A DNA stretch of 7,410 nucleotides, taken from assembly GCA_937928015.1 (NCBI GenBank), contig CALFXA010000003.1:1-7410 (forward strand), written 5' to 3'. The notes under the pieces were generated by a model, which did no database searches, was not told the DNA's origin, and saw only the letters and a program-made list of their open reading frames with translations. Source of the stretch: an uncultured Anaerolineales bacterium. Lineage in GTDB: Bacteria; Chloroflexota; Anaerolineae; Anaerolineales; Villigracilaceae. A program made the position numbers and the translations under genes. Within the stretch, counting starts at the first letter, position 1, and every line of letters starts with the position of its first letter. This document shows, in pieces, positions 1 through 7,172 of the stretch.

Positions 1-554
1 ATGCCGGTCTGCCGATCATCGGCGACGACATCAAGAGCCAGGTGGGCGCCACCATCCTGCACCGGGTGCTGACCAGCCTTTTCGTGGACCGCGGCGTGCG
101 CCTGGACCACACCTACCAGCTCAACTTCGGCGGCAACACCGACTTTATGAACATGCTCGAGCGCGAGCGGCTCGAATCCAAGAAGATCTCCAAGACCGGC
201 GCGGTCACCTCCATGCTGCCCTACCCAATCAGCCCCGACGATGTGCACGTGGGCCCGTCGGACTACGTGCCGTGGCTGACCGACCGCAAGTGGTGCTACC
301 TGCGCATGGAAGGCACCACCTTCGGCAACGTGCCGCTCAACATGGAAGTCAAACTCGAGGTGTGGGATAGCCCCAACTCGGCGGGCGTGATGATCGACGC
401 CATCCGCTGCGCGAAGATCGCCCTTGACCGCAAGCTGAGCGGACCGATTGTTGGCCCCTCGTCCTATTTCTTCAAGACGCCGCCCAAGCAGTTCCGCGAC
501 GACGTCTGCCGCGAAAAGGTGGAAGCCTACATTGCCGGCGAGAGCAACGAGTAA
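1..554 (+). CDS. ino1: Inositol-3-phosphate synthase, C-terminal part (5' end outside window)
   Basis: This is the C-terminal 183 residues of myo-inositol-1-phosphate synthase, read in the frame whose first full codon is at base 3 and ending with TAA at 552-554. The enzyme converts glucose-6-phosphate to inositol-3-phosphate using bound NAD, in the cytoplasm, and feeds inositol phospholipid or inositol-solute synthesis. Family hallmarks in visible residues: [15 protein letters not shown] (7-21), [11 protein letters not shown] (41-51), then [14 protein letters not shown] (52-65), which contains the conserved lysine cluster of the active site, and [11 protein letters not shown] further on. The N-terminal Rossmann part lies upstream of the window. 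Two ATG/GTG codons near the left edge are internal, since conserved sequence continues upstream of them. The length after the conserved core fits the short prokaryotic form, not the longer eukaryotic one. A hairpin 20 bases after the stop probably ends the transcript. Identification is by motif recognition and is secure. Confidence 0.95.
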   Translation, partial: AGLPIIGDDIKSQVGATILHRVLTSLFVDRGVRLDHTYQLNFGGNTDFMNMLERERLESKKISKTGAVTSMLPYPISPDDVHVGPSDYVPWLTDRKWCYLRMEGTTFGNVPLNMEVKLEVWDSPNSAGVMIDAIRCAKIALDRKLSGPIVGPSSYFFKTPPKQFRDDVCREKVEAYIAGESNE

Positions 555-574
555 GTTAGAACCTGTTTAGAAAG

Positions 575-612
575 GGAGAAGGCGCGTCCGATGGATGCGC
601 CTTCTCTGTTAT
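575..612 (+). terminator. Hairpin terminator after inositol-3-phosphate synthase
   Basis: Bases 577-589 and 593-605 form a 13 bp stem (AGAAGGCGCGTCC against GGATGCGCCTTCT, one G-U pair) around a three-base loop, GAT. The pair 576/606 and a G-U pair at 575/607 extend it. The 3' side is followed only by CTGTT, so the U-tract is poor, but the stem is long and starts 20 bases after the stop codon. It is most likely the end of the inositol-phosphate synthase transcript, possibly needing a factor or acting mainly as a 3'-end stabiliser. Confidence 0.7.
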
Positions 613-622
613 GATTGCGCCC
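607..622 (+). promoter_or_regulatory. Extended -10 promoter abutting the lipoprotein start codon
   Basis: TGTTATGAT at 607-615 matches the extended -10 consensus TGnTATAAT, with one G for A inside the hexamer (TATGAT, 610-615). Seven bases (616-622) separate it from ATG at 623, so transcription would be expected to begin at or next to the start codon. No TTGACA-like -35 is visible; the -35 region lies inside the terminator hairpin of the preceding gene. Extended -10 promoters often work without a -35. The call is by pattern only. Confidence 0.5.
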
Positions 623-1774
623 ATGAAAGAGCCAACCATGAGGAAGCACCTTTATCTTTTCATCCTGCTGACTGTTCTCCTGTCCGCCTGCCAGCCGACG
701 GCGGCGATTCCCACCGTGGACCAGGGCGTCATCATGACCCAGGCCGTGGCCACCGCGATGGCGCAGTACGCCACCCTTACTCCCACTCCCACGCTGGTTC
801 CCGTGCCGACGGCTACCGTCGTCCGTACGCCGCCCGCACTGCCGGGTGTGTTCACGACGGCCTCATTGGAGGCCAGCGATACGCCGCATACTTATGTTTC
901 CGACTCATGTCAGTACCTCAAGGATAAGTGGACCTCGACCAACGCGGCTCCGGGGACGGTGGTCATGGCTGTCATGTTCCACTCCATCACCAAGGGACAG
1001 GCCGAAGACGCCAACCAGATCAGCGCCGCCGACCAGAAGCACCTGATGAACGATCTGCACGATGCGGGTTTCCAGGCCATCACCATGCAGCAGATGGTCG
1101 ACTTCATGGAGCATAACGCCGCCATCCCGCCGCGCTCGGTGCTGTTGATCGTGGATGACCGTCACTTTGCGGAATACTTCAACGATCACTTCCGTCCGTA
1201 CGCGGAACAATGGGGCTGGCCCGTGGTCAATGCGTATATCGCCAAGGATGAGCGTCCCGACCTGTGGGCCGAGAACCTGGCTCTCAGCAAGGAAGGCTGG
1301 GTGGACTATCAGGCACATGGCGTGATTCACAATATCAACATCACCAATGATTCCAGCGAAGAATTCATGCTGAGCGAACTTCAGGGCGCGATTACCAATT
1401 TCCAAAAGTATCTGGAGAAGACTCCGATTGCCTACATCTGGCCGGGCGGAAGTTTCACCCCACGCGGCGCGCAGCTTGCCCGTCAAGTGGGATACCACCT
1501 CGGCTTCACCGTTAACCCGCGCGGACCCGTGATGTTCAACTGGGTGCCGTTGGCCGACCAGCCCGATCCGCGTCGACCGTCCTATCTGCCCGAGGGTCCT
1601 GTCAATGACCCGCTGATGGTTCTGCCGCGTTATTGGGACGTGGATGCCCGCGCCCACATCGACACGGTCATGCAGATCGGGGAGCAGGCCGCGACCTACG
1701 CCCAGCAGAACAAGGCCACCGAGTTGGAGTACTACGATATCGTCTGTTCCCCGACTTACGGTCCCATGCCATAG
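623..1774 (+). CDS. Lipoprotein with divergent NodB-type polysaccharide deacetylase domain
   Basis: This is a predicted 383-residue exported lipoprotein. Residues 1-22 form a signal peptide (basic MRKH, then a hydrophobic stretch) ending in the lipobox LSAC, with C23 as the lipidated cysteine. A Thr/Pro-rich linker (about 51-75) follows, then a domain resembling carbohydrate esterase family 4 (NodB). Supporting features are MAVMFHSIT (H120) on the first strand, LLIVDD (D178 and D179, in the place of the usual TFDDG base and metal aspartates), AHGVIHN (H232-x3-H236, the metal-binding HxxxH), and IWPGGSFTPRG followed by LARQVGYHLGFTV near the end. The usual RPPYG arginine is not evident, so activity or substrate may differ from chitin or peptidoglycan deacetylases. 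C96 and C375 flank the domain and could form a disulfide. Start choice: ATG 623 sits seven bases after an extended -10 box. ATG 611 lies inside that box. ATG 638 is the alternative and also keeps a complete signal peptide. The stop is TAG. Confidence 0.8.
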   Translation: MKEPTMRKHLYLFILLTVLLSACQPTAAIPTVDQGVIMTQAVATAMAQYATLTPTPTLVPVPTATVVRTPPALPGVFTTASLEASDTPHTYVSDSCQYLKDKWTSTNAAPGTVVMAVMFHSITKGQAEDANQISAADQKHLMNDLHDAGFQAITMQQMVDFMEHNAAIPPRSVLLIVDDRHFAEYFNDHFRPYAEQWGWPVVNAYIAKDERPDLWAENLALSKEGWVDYQAHGVIHNINITNDSSEEFMLSELQGAITNFQKYLEKTPIAYIWPGGSFTPRGAQLARQVGYHLGFTVNPRGPVMFNWVPLADQPDPRRPSYLPEGPVNDPLMVLPRYWDVDARAHIDTVMQIGEQAATYAQQNKATELEYYDIVCSPTYGPMP

Positions 1775-1859
1775 CGCCAGCATTTGAGTTGCGGAAGATA
1801 TGCTTAAGGCTTTCTTCATTCACCAATACGCCAGATTGAGAGCGAGACTCCATACCCCC

Positions 1860-2204
1860 ATGAGCGAATGCATCTTCTGCAAGATTGTCAACAACGAAAT
1901 GTCGGCTACCGTTGTCTATCGCGATGAGCAGGTGACGGCCTTCCGTGACATTCATCCTGCCGCACCCACGCATATTCTGATCGTGCCCAATCGTCACATT
2001 GACTCTATCAATGCGCTGACTGCCGAAGACGAGTCGCTGGCTGGACATCTGCTCACGGTGGCGGGACAGCTTGCCGCGGGTGAGGGCATCGCCGAGACGG
2101 GGTATCGCATTGTTACCAACACGGGTCCGCACGGCGGGCAGACGGTCTTCCACCTGCACGTCCACTTGATTGGGGGCAGGCCCATGCGTCACCCGATGGG
2201 ATGA
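1860..2204 (+). CDS. HIT-family protein, HINT-like nucleotide phosphoramidase/hydrolase
   Basis: This 114-residue protein has the histidine-triad fold of the HINT branch, cytoplasmic enzymes that cleave nucleoside phosphoramidates or adenylylated substrates. It opens with SECIFCKIV (C4 and C7), the N-terminal CxxC which, with H46 (NRHI) and H98, fits the zinc-binding pattern of bacterial HINT proteins. The signature is H98-L-H100-V-H102-L-I-G-G, with H100 as the expected nucleophile. NTGPHGGQTVFH precedes it, and the chain ends GGRPMRHPMG, where HINT proteins usually have WPPG, so the tryptophan is replaced by histidine. Length is normal for the family. The reading frame is open back to an ATG at 1800, but the residues before 1860 (MLKAFFIHQYARLRARLHTP) do not belong to the family, and homologues usually begin MxxCIFC. 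No strong Shine-Dalgarno is present (GAGAGCGAG at 1838-1846 is weak and distant). It lies 85 bases after the lipoprotein gene and may be read from the same transcript. The biological substrate is unknown. Confidence 0.9.
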   Translation: MSECIFCKIVNNEMSATVVYRDEQVTAFRDIHPAAPTHILIVPNRHIDSINALTAEDESLAGHLLTVAGQLAAGEGIAETGYRIVTNTGPHGGQTVFHLHVHLIGGRPMRHPMG

Positions 2205-2215
2205 AAACTGGAATC

Positions 2216-2249
2216 AAAAAACTGGCGGCCACATGGCCGCCAGTTTTTT
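2216..2249. terminator. Bidirectional intrinsic terminator between convergent genes
   Basis: A perfect 9 bp GC-rich stem (CTGGCGGCC at 2222-2230, GGCCGCCAG at 2235-2243) with loop ACAT is flanked by six A (2216-2221) and six T (2244-2249). It therefore works as a canonical rho-independent terminator on both strands. It ends the HIT transcript on the plus strand and the LysM transcript on the minus strand. The TAA stop of the LysM gene (2248-2250) overlaps the T-tract. Confidence 0.95.
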
Positions 2250-3102
2250 ATTTCTTGTTATATAAATTGCCCCCGCCGCCGAGCTTGCTTGCGGGGCGTC
2301 CCATGCGGGAGGCGTACCAGCCCAGGCCCACACCTCCCACGAGCAGGATGGCTCCGATCACGCCCATGATGGTCAGCGTGGAATTGCCGCCCGTGTCTTC
2401 GGGTGTATCCTGCGTGATGGTGGTCTCTGTGGACTGCGCGCCGAAGTCGATGAAGGCGCGGTCGCCCGCTTTGACGTCCAGGCGATAACTCAGGTCCATG
2501 GTGGCATTGTAGTTCGGCGGAATGGCCACGCTGACGTTGTAATTTCCCTCAGGGACATCCTTGAAGCATACACCCTGATAGGCGGCCGGGTCGGGATTAA
2601 TGGCCGTGTTCTGTGTAGCGGAATATTTCCCGTTGGTCTCGGTCACGCTGACGGCGCCGCCTGCCAGCGCAGGCTCGATCTCCTGGCGCAACGCATCGCC
2701 GTTCTGATCATCGAAGAGCAGGACGCAGACTTCGGTGGTACCGTTGAAGGGTGTAGGGGTGACGGTGGGTGGCAGGGGAGTTGGAGAAGGCCCGGGAGTA
2801 TAGGTTGCTAGCGCGGGTCCCACGATGCCAATCAGCAATTGCTGGCCTTCGATCAGGGTGCATTCTGCGTCCAGGTTCTTGTTGAGGGCACGCAGTTGAT
2901 CGATGGGGATGTTATTGATCAGACTGACCTTGAGGCAGGTATCCCCTGACTGGACAACGTAGATGACGCGTCCGTCCGCACCCGCCGTGGGGGTGGTGTA
3001 TTGTTGAATTTGAGAAGAGGGGGCAGCGTTTACGGGTAGCCAAAAGCTGAACAGGACCAGACAGGCGAGTGCAAGCAGGGTGAGGAAGCGCTTGGGGTTC
3101 AT
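2248..3102 (-). CDS. LysM protein with SdrD/Cna-B-like domain and C-terminal membrane anchor
   Basis: This 284-residue exported protein is probably bound to both cell wall and membrane. Residues 1-26 are a signal peptide (MNPKR, hydrophobic core, cleavage near VNA-A). A single LysM domain spans about 46-92 (VIYVVQSGDTCLKVS, then IPIDQLRALN and LIEGQQLLI); LysM domains bind N-acetylglucosamine-containing glycans such as peptidoglycan. A Pro/Thr linker runs from about 99 to 118. Residues 122-222 resemble an SdrD-B or carboxypeptidase-regulatory-like beta-sandwich (VCVLLFDDQNGDALRQ with EPALAGGAVSV, then CFKDVPEGNYNVSVAIP). A transmembrane helix (about 243-263) is followed by a short basic tail ending NKK. 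Cysteines at 56/81 and 126/179 lie as one pair in each folded domain and could form disulfides. The gene begins 13 bases after the cyclase stop and also has its own extended -10 box seven bases before the ATG. No catalytic residues are seen, so a structural or sensory role is likelier than an enzymatic one. Confidence 0.88.
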   Translation of the reverse strand: MNPKRFLTLLALACLVLFSFWLPVNAAPSSQIQQYTTPTAGADGRVIYVVQSGDTCLKVSLINNIPIDQLRALNKNLDAECTLIEGQQLLIGIVGPALATYTPGPSPTPLPPTVTPTPFNGTTEVCVLLFDDQNGDALRQEIEPALAGGAVSVTETNGKYSATQNTAINPDPAAYQGVCFKDVPEGNYNVSVAIPPNYNATMDLSYRLDVKAGDRAFIDFGAQSTETTITQDTPEDTGGNSTLTIMGVIGAILLVGGVGLGWYASRMGRPASKLGGGGNLYNKK

Positions 3103-3109
3103 CGCCGCG

Positions 3110-3118
3110 ATTATATCA
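3110..3118 (-). promoter_or_regulatory. Extended -10 promoter (TGATATAAT) before the LysM gene
   Basis: On the minus strand TGATATAAT is a perfect extended -10 element. Its hexamer TATAAT ends seven bases before the ATG at 3102, so the expected transcript start is at or beside the start codon. The TGA of this element is also the stop codon of the cyclase gene (3116-3118). No -35 match is seen at normal spacing. It would give the LysM gene separate expression from within the operon. Confidence 0.6.
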
Positions 3119-4819
3119 TTTCAATCCGAGCACTTCGTACACCTCGATGGGCTGGGCCTTGCCCTTGACCGTGAGCGGCGCGAAGGGCCTTGCATCCACC
3201 TCGGCGGCGATACGCTCGTAGGCGTCACGTGTGATGAGAATCTGATTGATGGCAGCGTTTTCCTGGATGCGTTTGGCGGTGTTGACACTGTCGCTGATGG
3301 CGGTGTACTCCAGCCGCTTCTCCGTGCCGATCCAGCCAAGGATGGCGTCACCGTAATGGATGCCCACCCCGAAGGATAGGTGGGCTGCCTCGGGCAGTTC
3401 CTTGTGCAGGGCGAAGACCGCGTCACGGATGGCGAGCGCGGCGCGCACCGCCCGCAGGGTGTGGTCGGGCTGGGGCAGAGGGGCGTTGAACCAGGCCATG
3501 ACGGCGTCGCCGAGGAACTTGTCCACGGTGCCTTCTTCGCGCAGGATGGCCTCGGCGGCGGCGGCTAGATAACGGTTGAGTACGGCCACCAGGTCTTCTG
3601 GCGTTTGTTTTTCGGAATAGGTGGTGAAGCCGCGAATGTCGGCGAAGACGATGGTGATGTCCACCTTCTTGCCGCCGATCTTGAAACTGTCCAGGTCCAC
3701 CTGGTCGATCACGGCGGGCGAGACCATGCGTTCGAGCAGGCGGCGCTGGGCTTCGAGTTTCTTGCGCTCGGTCATGTCGTCCAGCACGATGGCGATGCCC
3801 TGGGTCTTCTGGCCCGCATCCTTTAACGGAGACAGGTTAAGGCGCCAGTCCACGCCGCCGCGCTGTGGCAGGTTGTGATGGACCTCGTAGCCGACCACGG
3901 GTCTGTCGGTCTGGTGGACCTCATCCAGCCGCGATTTCAGTTCGGGCGCGAAGGTCGGCATGATGTCTTCCAGCCGAAGGCCGACCAATTCTCCCGAGGC
4001 ACGCCCGAGGATCGACTCGGCGGCGCGATTGCACATCGTGATCTGGTTCTGGATGTCGGCGGTGATGACGCCGCTGACGATGGACGCGAAGACGTTGTCC
4101 ATCAGGCTTTTGAGTTCAATCACTTCGGCCAGGGTCTTGCGCAGCGACGAGAACAGCCGTGCGTTGTCGAGCGCGACGGCGGCCTGATTGGCGAAGGCGG
4201 TCAGCAGGTCCAGCTCGGTCTCGGAGAAGATGCCCGAGCGGATGCGATTGTCAGCGTAGATCACGCCGATCAGGTCGTTCTTCACCTTGAGCGGCACACA
4301 CAGGATCGAGCGCAGGTTGAAGGCGATGATGCTTTCCTGGCCTGCCAGGCGTTGGTCATCCTGGGCATTGGTGGTGAGCATCGGCTCGCCCGATTCGATC
4401 ACGCGCTGGATGACGGTGCGGCTGACGGTCAACTCGGAGGGGTTGATGGTCTCCTTGTCCCAATCGCGTGCCACATAGGTGACCATCTCGCCGTTGTCTT
4501 CGCGCAGCATGAGGAAGCCGCGCTCGGCGTGAGTCAGGCGCACGATGTTGTCCATCACGATGCGCAACACCTCTTCCAATTCCAGCGAAGAATTGACCAC
4601 CTGGCCGATGTCGGCCAGCGCCGAGAGATTGCGGTGTTCCTTCTCGAAGACCTTGACCTGGTTGCCGATATATGTCAGCGTGGACTCGAGCGTGGTCAGC
4701 CCTTCGAGGGCGCTCTTCTCCACCCGTCCCTTCTCCACCAACTTGCGGATGTGGGCGGTCTGCTGGCCGAGGGCCAGGATCTGTTCGTAGACGGTGGTCG
4801 GGTGGGTCATTGGATTCAT
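3116..4819 (-). CDS. Soluble class III adenylate cyclase with GAF and PAS sensor domains
   Basis: This 567-residue cytoplasmic protein makes a cyclic nucleotide, most likely cAMP. A helical N-terminus (about 1-65) leads into a GAF domain (about 67-222, ending FANQAAVALDNARLF), a PAS domain (about 236-352: LMDNVFASIVSGVITAD, then GIAIVLDDMTERKKLEAQ), and a class III cyclase domain (about 384-567). Visible catalytic residues are metal-binding D394 (VFADIRGFT) and D438 (KFLGDAVMAWF), and transition-state N513 and R517 (SVNTAKR). K434 and T506 (EYTAISD) occupy the base-selecting positions; Lys plus Thr is the class IIIb pattern associated with ATP. S509 replaces the usual glycine of YTxIGD. There is no signal peptide or membrane helix. 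Start: the frame is open to 4927, but the extra residues overlap the upstream gene and look like its shadow. ATG 4819 is seven bases after that gene's stop, and ATG 4810 is a close alternative. Neither has a clear Shine-Dalgarno site, so translation may be coupled. The ligand of the GAF and PAS domains cannot be read from sequence. Confidence 0.93.
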   Translation of the reverse strand: MNPMTHPTTVYEQILALGQQTAHIRKLVEKGRVEKSALEGLTTLESTLTYIGNQVKVFEKEHRNLSALADIGQVVNSSLELEEVLRIVMDNIVRLTHAERGFLMLREDNGEMVTYVARDWDKETINPSELTVSRTVIQRVIESGEPMLTTNAQDDQRLAGQESIIAFNLRSILCVPLKVKNDLIGVIYADNRIRSGIFSETELDLLTAFANQAAVALDNARLFSSLRKTLAEVIELKSLMDNVFASIVSGVITADIQNQITMCNRAAESILGRASGELVGLRLEDIMPTFAPELKSRLDEVHQTDRPVVGYEVHHNLPQRGGVDWRLNLSPLKDAGQKTQGIAIVLDDMTERKKLEAQRRLLERMVSPAVIDQVDLDSFKIGGKKVDITIVFADIRGFTTYSEKQTPEDLVAVLNRYLAAAAEAILREEGTVDKFLGDAVMAWFNAPLPQPDHTLRAVRAALAIRDAVFALHKELPEAAHLSFGVGIHYGDAILGWIGTEKRLEYTAISDSVNTAKRIQENAAINQILITRDAYERIAAEVDARPFAPLTVKGKAQPIEVYEVLGLK

Positions 4820-4826
4820 AAGGGGT

Positions 4827-7172
4827 TTATCCAAGTCGTTCGATTCGGCCACGGATGCCGTCCCAGAAGTCGGCCACGCGGGCACGCAGGGCAGTCCCCA
4901 GCAGGGACAGGGCCGCGCGGCGCGCATGGGCCATGTTCCCCGGGCGGCGGCTGAACAGTGCAGCCTGATGTTCTTCCAGCAGCGTATCTATCGAGAGATG
5001 CGCCGAAGGCAGGATTTCTTTCAGCAGGTTTGCGCGCTCACTGGGTGTGACGTACATCGGCTGGGGCTTACCCATCCAGCGCAGGCTGACGTTCACCGCG
5101 TGGAAGGAACGCTCGATGGAAGTCAATGCGTTCCAGCGTATCCAGCGGTCTACCCAATCGGGCGGGGTTGCACCGTTGCGGGCATAGGCCTTCGAGATGT
5201 AGACGGGCACAAGGTCCGCCAGACGGAAGCGCCGTTCCATGAACAGGAGCGCCCCGATGACCAGCACCCACAGGGCGATGAAGGTGGCGCGGCCGAGGGC
5301 GGTCTCGGCAAAGGGCGGAGCCTCGGTCACGCCGCTCTCGTCGATGCGCGGGTCGCGCTCGATGTCACGATTGGGGGTCGGCCTGGGGAGGATGCCCAGG
5401 TTGGCGGAGGGCGTGGGGGTGGGGCGCGGCGCGGCGGGACGATTGAGCGGGTCCTGATTGGCGGTCGGCTCGAACTCGACCCAGCCGATATTCGGGAAGT
5501 AAACCTCGGGCCAGGCGTGCGAGTCGGCACGGCGCACGGTGTAGGTCGTGCCGCGCTCGTCCAGCTCGCCCTGGGCGAATCCCACCACCATGCGAGCGGG
5601 GATGCCCAATGAGCGCAGCATCAACACATCTGCGCTGGCGTAGTACATGCAGAAGCCCTTCTTATAATCGAACAACACCCACAACAGCGGATCGGTCCCT
5701 TTGGGAGCGGGAGTCAGCGTGGTGGTGTACTTGATTTCTTTGCGCAGGTAAGCCGTGATGGCTTGCGCCTGGTCGTAGGGAGTCTGCGCGCCCGCTGTGA
5801 TTTCCTGTGCCAGAGGCAGGAGTTTTTCCTTTACATCGTCGGGGACTTCAAGATAGCGGCGGGTCACCCAGTCGGGATAGGCCGCGCCCGCAGCGCGCAA
5901 TTCCTGGATATTGGGATTCCTCACCAACGCGCGGACCTGGTAGCGGTCCCCAGCTGCGAGGGGCGGATCAGCAATCCAGGCGGAGATGTCCTGCGTGCCG
6001 TCGGAGTTCCGCGAGGCGAATAGGTCGCCCGGACGATTGACCCAGACCGCATCCGCTGGCGTGTACATCAGCCCCTGCTTCGACATCATCATGACGAAGG
6101 CAAAGCGCGTATCGGCTTTTTGTATCACGCTGGCAGAGATCGAGAGATTCTCTTCGCCGGGTTCGTAACTCTCCGGGAAGACGGTGCTGTTCCGCCACTG
6201 ACCATCTTTGTAGGTATCGTATATTCGTCCGCGCCAGTAATAACGCGGCGGCTTGTCACTCACTTCGTCCATCGGGCGTGCGGTGAAGACGGGTGTGTCG
6301 CCCTGGGCGGCATTGCTCCCCAGCGCCAGGCTGGAGCCGTAGAAATCCCCGTTGCCGCTTGGGACCCTGTAGGGTGATTCGAGCGCGTCCACCGCGTTTT
6401 CCAGCCGTTCGCGGATGGGACGGGTGAAATCGGTCCAGGCCTTGCCCACAGATTTGAGGCTGGACAATGAGGCGGGCACCGACCAGGACACGAAGACCAG
6501 CACCGCCGCCATCACCAACAGACTGTTCGACAGGTCCTGCGTGGCTTCCGTTGTGACGAAGACCCGCCGCTGCGCCCAGGCTAGTTTATTGCGGTTGAGA
6601 TATAGGCGTCCGAGCAGGAGCAGGGACAGGAAGACGTACAGGCCAAATCCCCAAATGCGCACGGGAATGTAGAAGTCGTAGATTTGGATGAGCAGCGCGA
6701 TCAATCCGCCCGGCAGGATGGCAGCCAGATAATTCTCATGGCGGGCCAGCGCATAAGCCGAGGTGACGCTGACGATCCAGAATGCCAGCGAAACGAAGGC
6801 CACGAAGAAGATGCCGTCTTCCACGGGTTGGCGGGTCACAAACTGGACTGTCGAGAAACCCAGCCGTCCGCCGATGCTGGCTAGTCGTTCGAGGAAGGGT
6901 GCTTCGGCATCCACGGCCAGGGTCATCTGCCAGGGCAGAATCACCACCGAGTACAGAAGCGCCAGCCAGGTCACGGCGCGCCTGCTGAAGGTGCTGTAGC
7001 CGAGAGCCAGTCCCAGCACCACGCCGAAGGCACTCAGGGTTTGCGTGAAAAAGAGGAAAGGCGTCCAGTCGGTGATGACCAGCCGCGCCGCCGCAGTCTG
7101 CAACAGAAAAAAGAGAAGGATGGCGGAAGGCCAATCCCATGCGCGGCGGAGGGGAGCGGATGACGTCTGCAT
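4827..7172 (-). CDS. Multi-pass membrane protein with extracytoplasmic transglutaminase-like domain (TgpA/DUF3488-type)
   Basis: This 781-residue membrane protein has the TgpA/YebA-like layout. An N-terminal block of hydrophobic helices spans about 16-191, with a further one at about 216-236. A large extracytoplasmic region contains a transglutaminase-core domain (about 455-572), then a Pro/Thr linker (about 577-602), a last membrane helix (about 629-646) and a C-terminal cytoplasmic domain resembling DUF4129 (about 700-775). Catalytic candidates are C508 (KKGFCMYYASADVLMLRSLGIPARMVVGF region) and H552 (ADSHAWPEVY). The third position (GWVEFEPT) carries E568 where relatives often have Asp. 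Members of this fold act as cysteine peptidases or amidases, or are of unknown activity; the substrate here is unknown. The open frame extends to a TTG at 7187, but ATG 7172 is preferred because a sigma70-like promoter ends six bases before it. It is the first gene of a leftward group with the cyclase (7-base gap) and the LysM gene. Confidence 0.9.
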   Translation of the reverse strand: MQTSSAPLRRAWDWPSAILLFFLLQTAAARLVITDWTPFLFFTQTLSAFGVVLGLALGYSTFSRRAVTWLALLYSVVILPWQMTLAVDAEAPFLERLASIGGRLGFSTVQFVTRQPVEDGIFFVAFVSLAFWIVSVTSAYALARHENYLAAILPGGLIALLIQIYDFYIPVRIWGFGLYVFLSLLLLGRLYLNRNKLAWAQRRVFVTTEATQDLSNSLLVMAAVLVFVSWSVPASLSSLKSVGKAWTDFTRPIRERLENAVDALESPYRVPSGNGDFYGSSLALGSNAAQGDTPVFTARPMDEVSDKPPRYYWRGRIYDTYKDGQWRNSTVFPESYEPGEENLSISASVIQKADTRFAFVMMMSKQGLMYTPADAVWVNRPGDLFASRNSDGTQDISAWIADPPLAAGDRYQVRALVRNPNIQELRAAGAAYPDWVTRRYLEVPDDVKEKLLPLAQEITAGAQTPYDQAQAITAYLRKEIKYTTTLTPAPKGTDPLLWVLFDYKKGFCMYYASADVLMLRSLGIPARMVVGFAQGELDERGTTYTVRRADSHAWPEVYFPNIGWVEFEPTANQDPLNRPAAPRPTPTPSANLGILPRPTPNRDIERDPRIDESGVTEAPPFAETALGRATFIALWVLVIGALLFMERRFRLADLVPVYISKAYARNGATPPDWVDRWIRWNALTSIERSFHAVNVSLRWMGKPQPMYVTPSERANLLKEILPSAHLSIDTLLEEHQAALFSRRPGNMAHARRAALSLLGTALRARVADFWDGIRGRIERLG

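Noticed and set aside
770..830. Thr/Pro-coding low-complexity tract as a possible DNA repeat or recombination site
   Set aside because: It is an ordinary exported-protein linker; similar PT linkers occur in the LysM and transglutaminase proteins, with no exact repeat at the DNA level.
905..1819. Minus-strand open frame (304 codons) opposite the lipoprotein gene
   Set aside because: It is a shadow of a gene with a clear signal peptide and domain motifs; no ribosome site, family motif or independent support.
1800..1859. Earlier ATG (1800) for the HIT protein
   Set aside because: The 20 added residues are foreign to the family, whose members start just before the CxxC segment; no Shine-Dalgarno or -10 box fits 1800.
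4820..4927. Upstream extension of the cyclase frame to an ATG at 4927
   Set aside because: It would overlap the transglutaminase gene by about 100 bases, and the added Cys/Pro-rich residues do not look like part of the cyclase; ATG 4819 just after the upstream stop is better.
3875..4954. Long plus-strand open frame (359 codons) opposite the cyclase gene
   Set aside because: It is antisense to well-conserved GAF-PAS coding sequence; its translation has no recognisable domain and is rich in His, Asp, Val and Gly, as expected from the complement of GC-rich codons.
4794..5612. Plus-strand open frame (272 codons) opposite the cyclase-transglutaminase junction
   Set aside because: It spans the junction of two clearly real minus-strand genes and its product shows no family features.
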